From Cymodocea nodosa (taxonomy: Eukaryota > Streptophyta > Magnoliopsida > Alismatales > Cymodoceaceae): DNA of 64,000 nucleotides. Shown here in pieces: positions 63,480-64,000 of the stretch. Numbering within the stretch: the stretch's first letter is position 1; the number at the start of each line of letters is the position of its first letter. The translations under genes and the position numbers were made by a program. The stretch lies in contig CM072335.1 in assembly GCA_036874045.1 (NCBI GenBank), positions 206,001 through 270,000 of the forward strand, read 5' to 3'. The notes beneath the pieces are model-generated. The model searched no databases, was not told where the DNA came from, and worked only from the letters and a program-made list of their open reading frames with translations.

Positions 63480-63690
63480 TCCTAAATACATATATTATTA
63501 TATATTTCAAAAAATATTCCATCACAAACAAAATATGTTTCTTGCACTCCTTACTCTTCTCAAAAAACAAAAACAAAAAAGTTTCTTTGCAAGGCAAAAA
63601 CATTTAAAAAGGTTAACTAGATCTGATCAGGATATGGTTAGCATCAAGTCATGAAATGCCCGAAGGCCTTGGTGCCTCGCGTGCACCTCA
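63480..63690 (+). repeat. Dispersed repeat family, copy 3
   Basis: The landmarks tatatatttcaaaaaatattcc, ctttgcaaggcaaaaacattta and the GC-rich end ccttggtgcctcgcgtgcacc match copies 1 and 2 in order and orientation. Confidence 0.5.
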
Positions 63691-63766
63691 AGAAGCCTGA
63701 ATAAATTTAAACAAGAAAAAAATATGAACAGAAAGGCATAACTTGGTGTCTTTCAAAATGATGACC

Positions 63767-63786
63767 ATCTATCTATCTATCTATCT
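63767..63786. repeat. (ATCT)5 microsatellite
   Basis: Five perfect tandem tetranucleotide units in the GH3 intron. Confidence 0.9.
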
Positions 63787-64000
63787 TACACACATCTGGT
63801 GGCATGAGATTCCTACTGGACTGCTAAAATGTAATATTTACTGATGACGATGTTATACGTATTATCAATTTTTATAGTTTGATAATCACTGGCCATAAAT
63901 TTATCATCAGCTAATCTGGTTCTTCTAGGATGCATATGCAGGCAGGATGGTCCTCCTGTTTTTTCTTACTTTTCATCTTGTTCAGTCCTCCTGCCTGCCT

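Larger units (their letters stand above)
63051..64000 (-). other. Large intron of the GH3 gene with transposon remnants
   Basis: No further GH3 exon is visible up to the window edge. The segment contains an RTE tail (about 63255-63420), a dispersed repeat copy (about 63480-63690) and an ATCT microsatellite (63767-63786). Confidence 0.6.

Overview
This 64 kb window is nuclear DNA from a flowering plant. It has split genes with GT-AG introns, plant-specific gene families, plastid transit peptides and several plant retrotransposon lineages. A monocot outside the grasses is my best guess, from the GC-rich, low-complexity first exons of the small genes beside AT-rich introns; this rests on general appearance and is not proven.

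Layout from left to right. (1) 255-35728, + strand: a complete gene for organellar valyl-tRNA synthetase. I could assign 27 exons that join without a frame break into 979 codons plus stop. About 33 kb of its 35.5 kb is intron, crowded with transposable elements: an old antisense copia element carrying a nested LTR element, an L1 fragment, RTE fragments, a miniature LTR element (TRIM), a PIF/Harbinger-type MITE, and a structurally complete 5,082 bp copia element in sense orientation with a 5 bp target duplication. (2) 37562-53280, + strand: a complete MATH-domain ubiquitin-specific protease of the UBP12/UBP13 type, 32 exons and 1,120 residues, with further RTE, SINE and LTR remnants in its introns. 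(3) 54708-55714, + strand: a four-exon universal stress protein (176 aa). (4) 56854-57290, - strand: a two-exon small plastid protein with a DUF3148/CRR42-like domain (117 aa). (5) About 57560-60583, + strand: a gene for a very Lys/Glu-rich protein (524 aa from ATG 59009) with two probable 5' UTR exons. It diverges from the CRR42-like gene across a short shared promoter region. (6) 61259-63050, - strand: the last five exons of a family GH3 beta-glucosidase / beta-glucan exohydrolase; its 5' part lies beyond the right edge.

The genes do not form one pathway; they are ordinary neighbours on a plant chromosome. The valyl-tRNA synthetase charges tRNA-Val in plastids and/or mitochondria, the protease removes ubiquitin, and the CRR42-like protein is expected in the chloroplast.

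I found no undescribed multi-gene system. The points most worth a second look are the sense-strand copia element whose stop codons are mostly explained by CAG-to-TAG changes although its LTRs are nearly identical, two RTE copies sharing the same stop codon, a MITE with an internal 21 bp minisatellite, two GC-AG introns in one housekeeping gene, repeated local tandem duplications in introns, and a palindrome of TGGGCC boxes in a probable divergent promoter.
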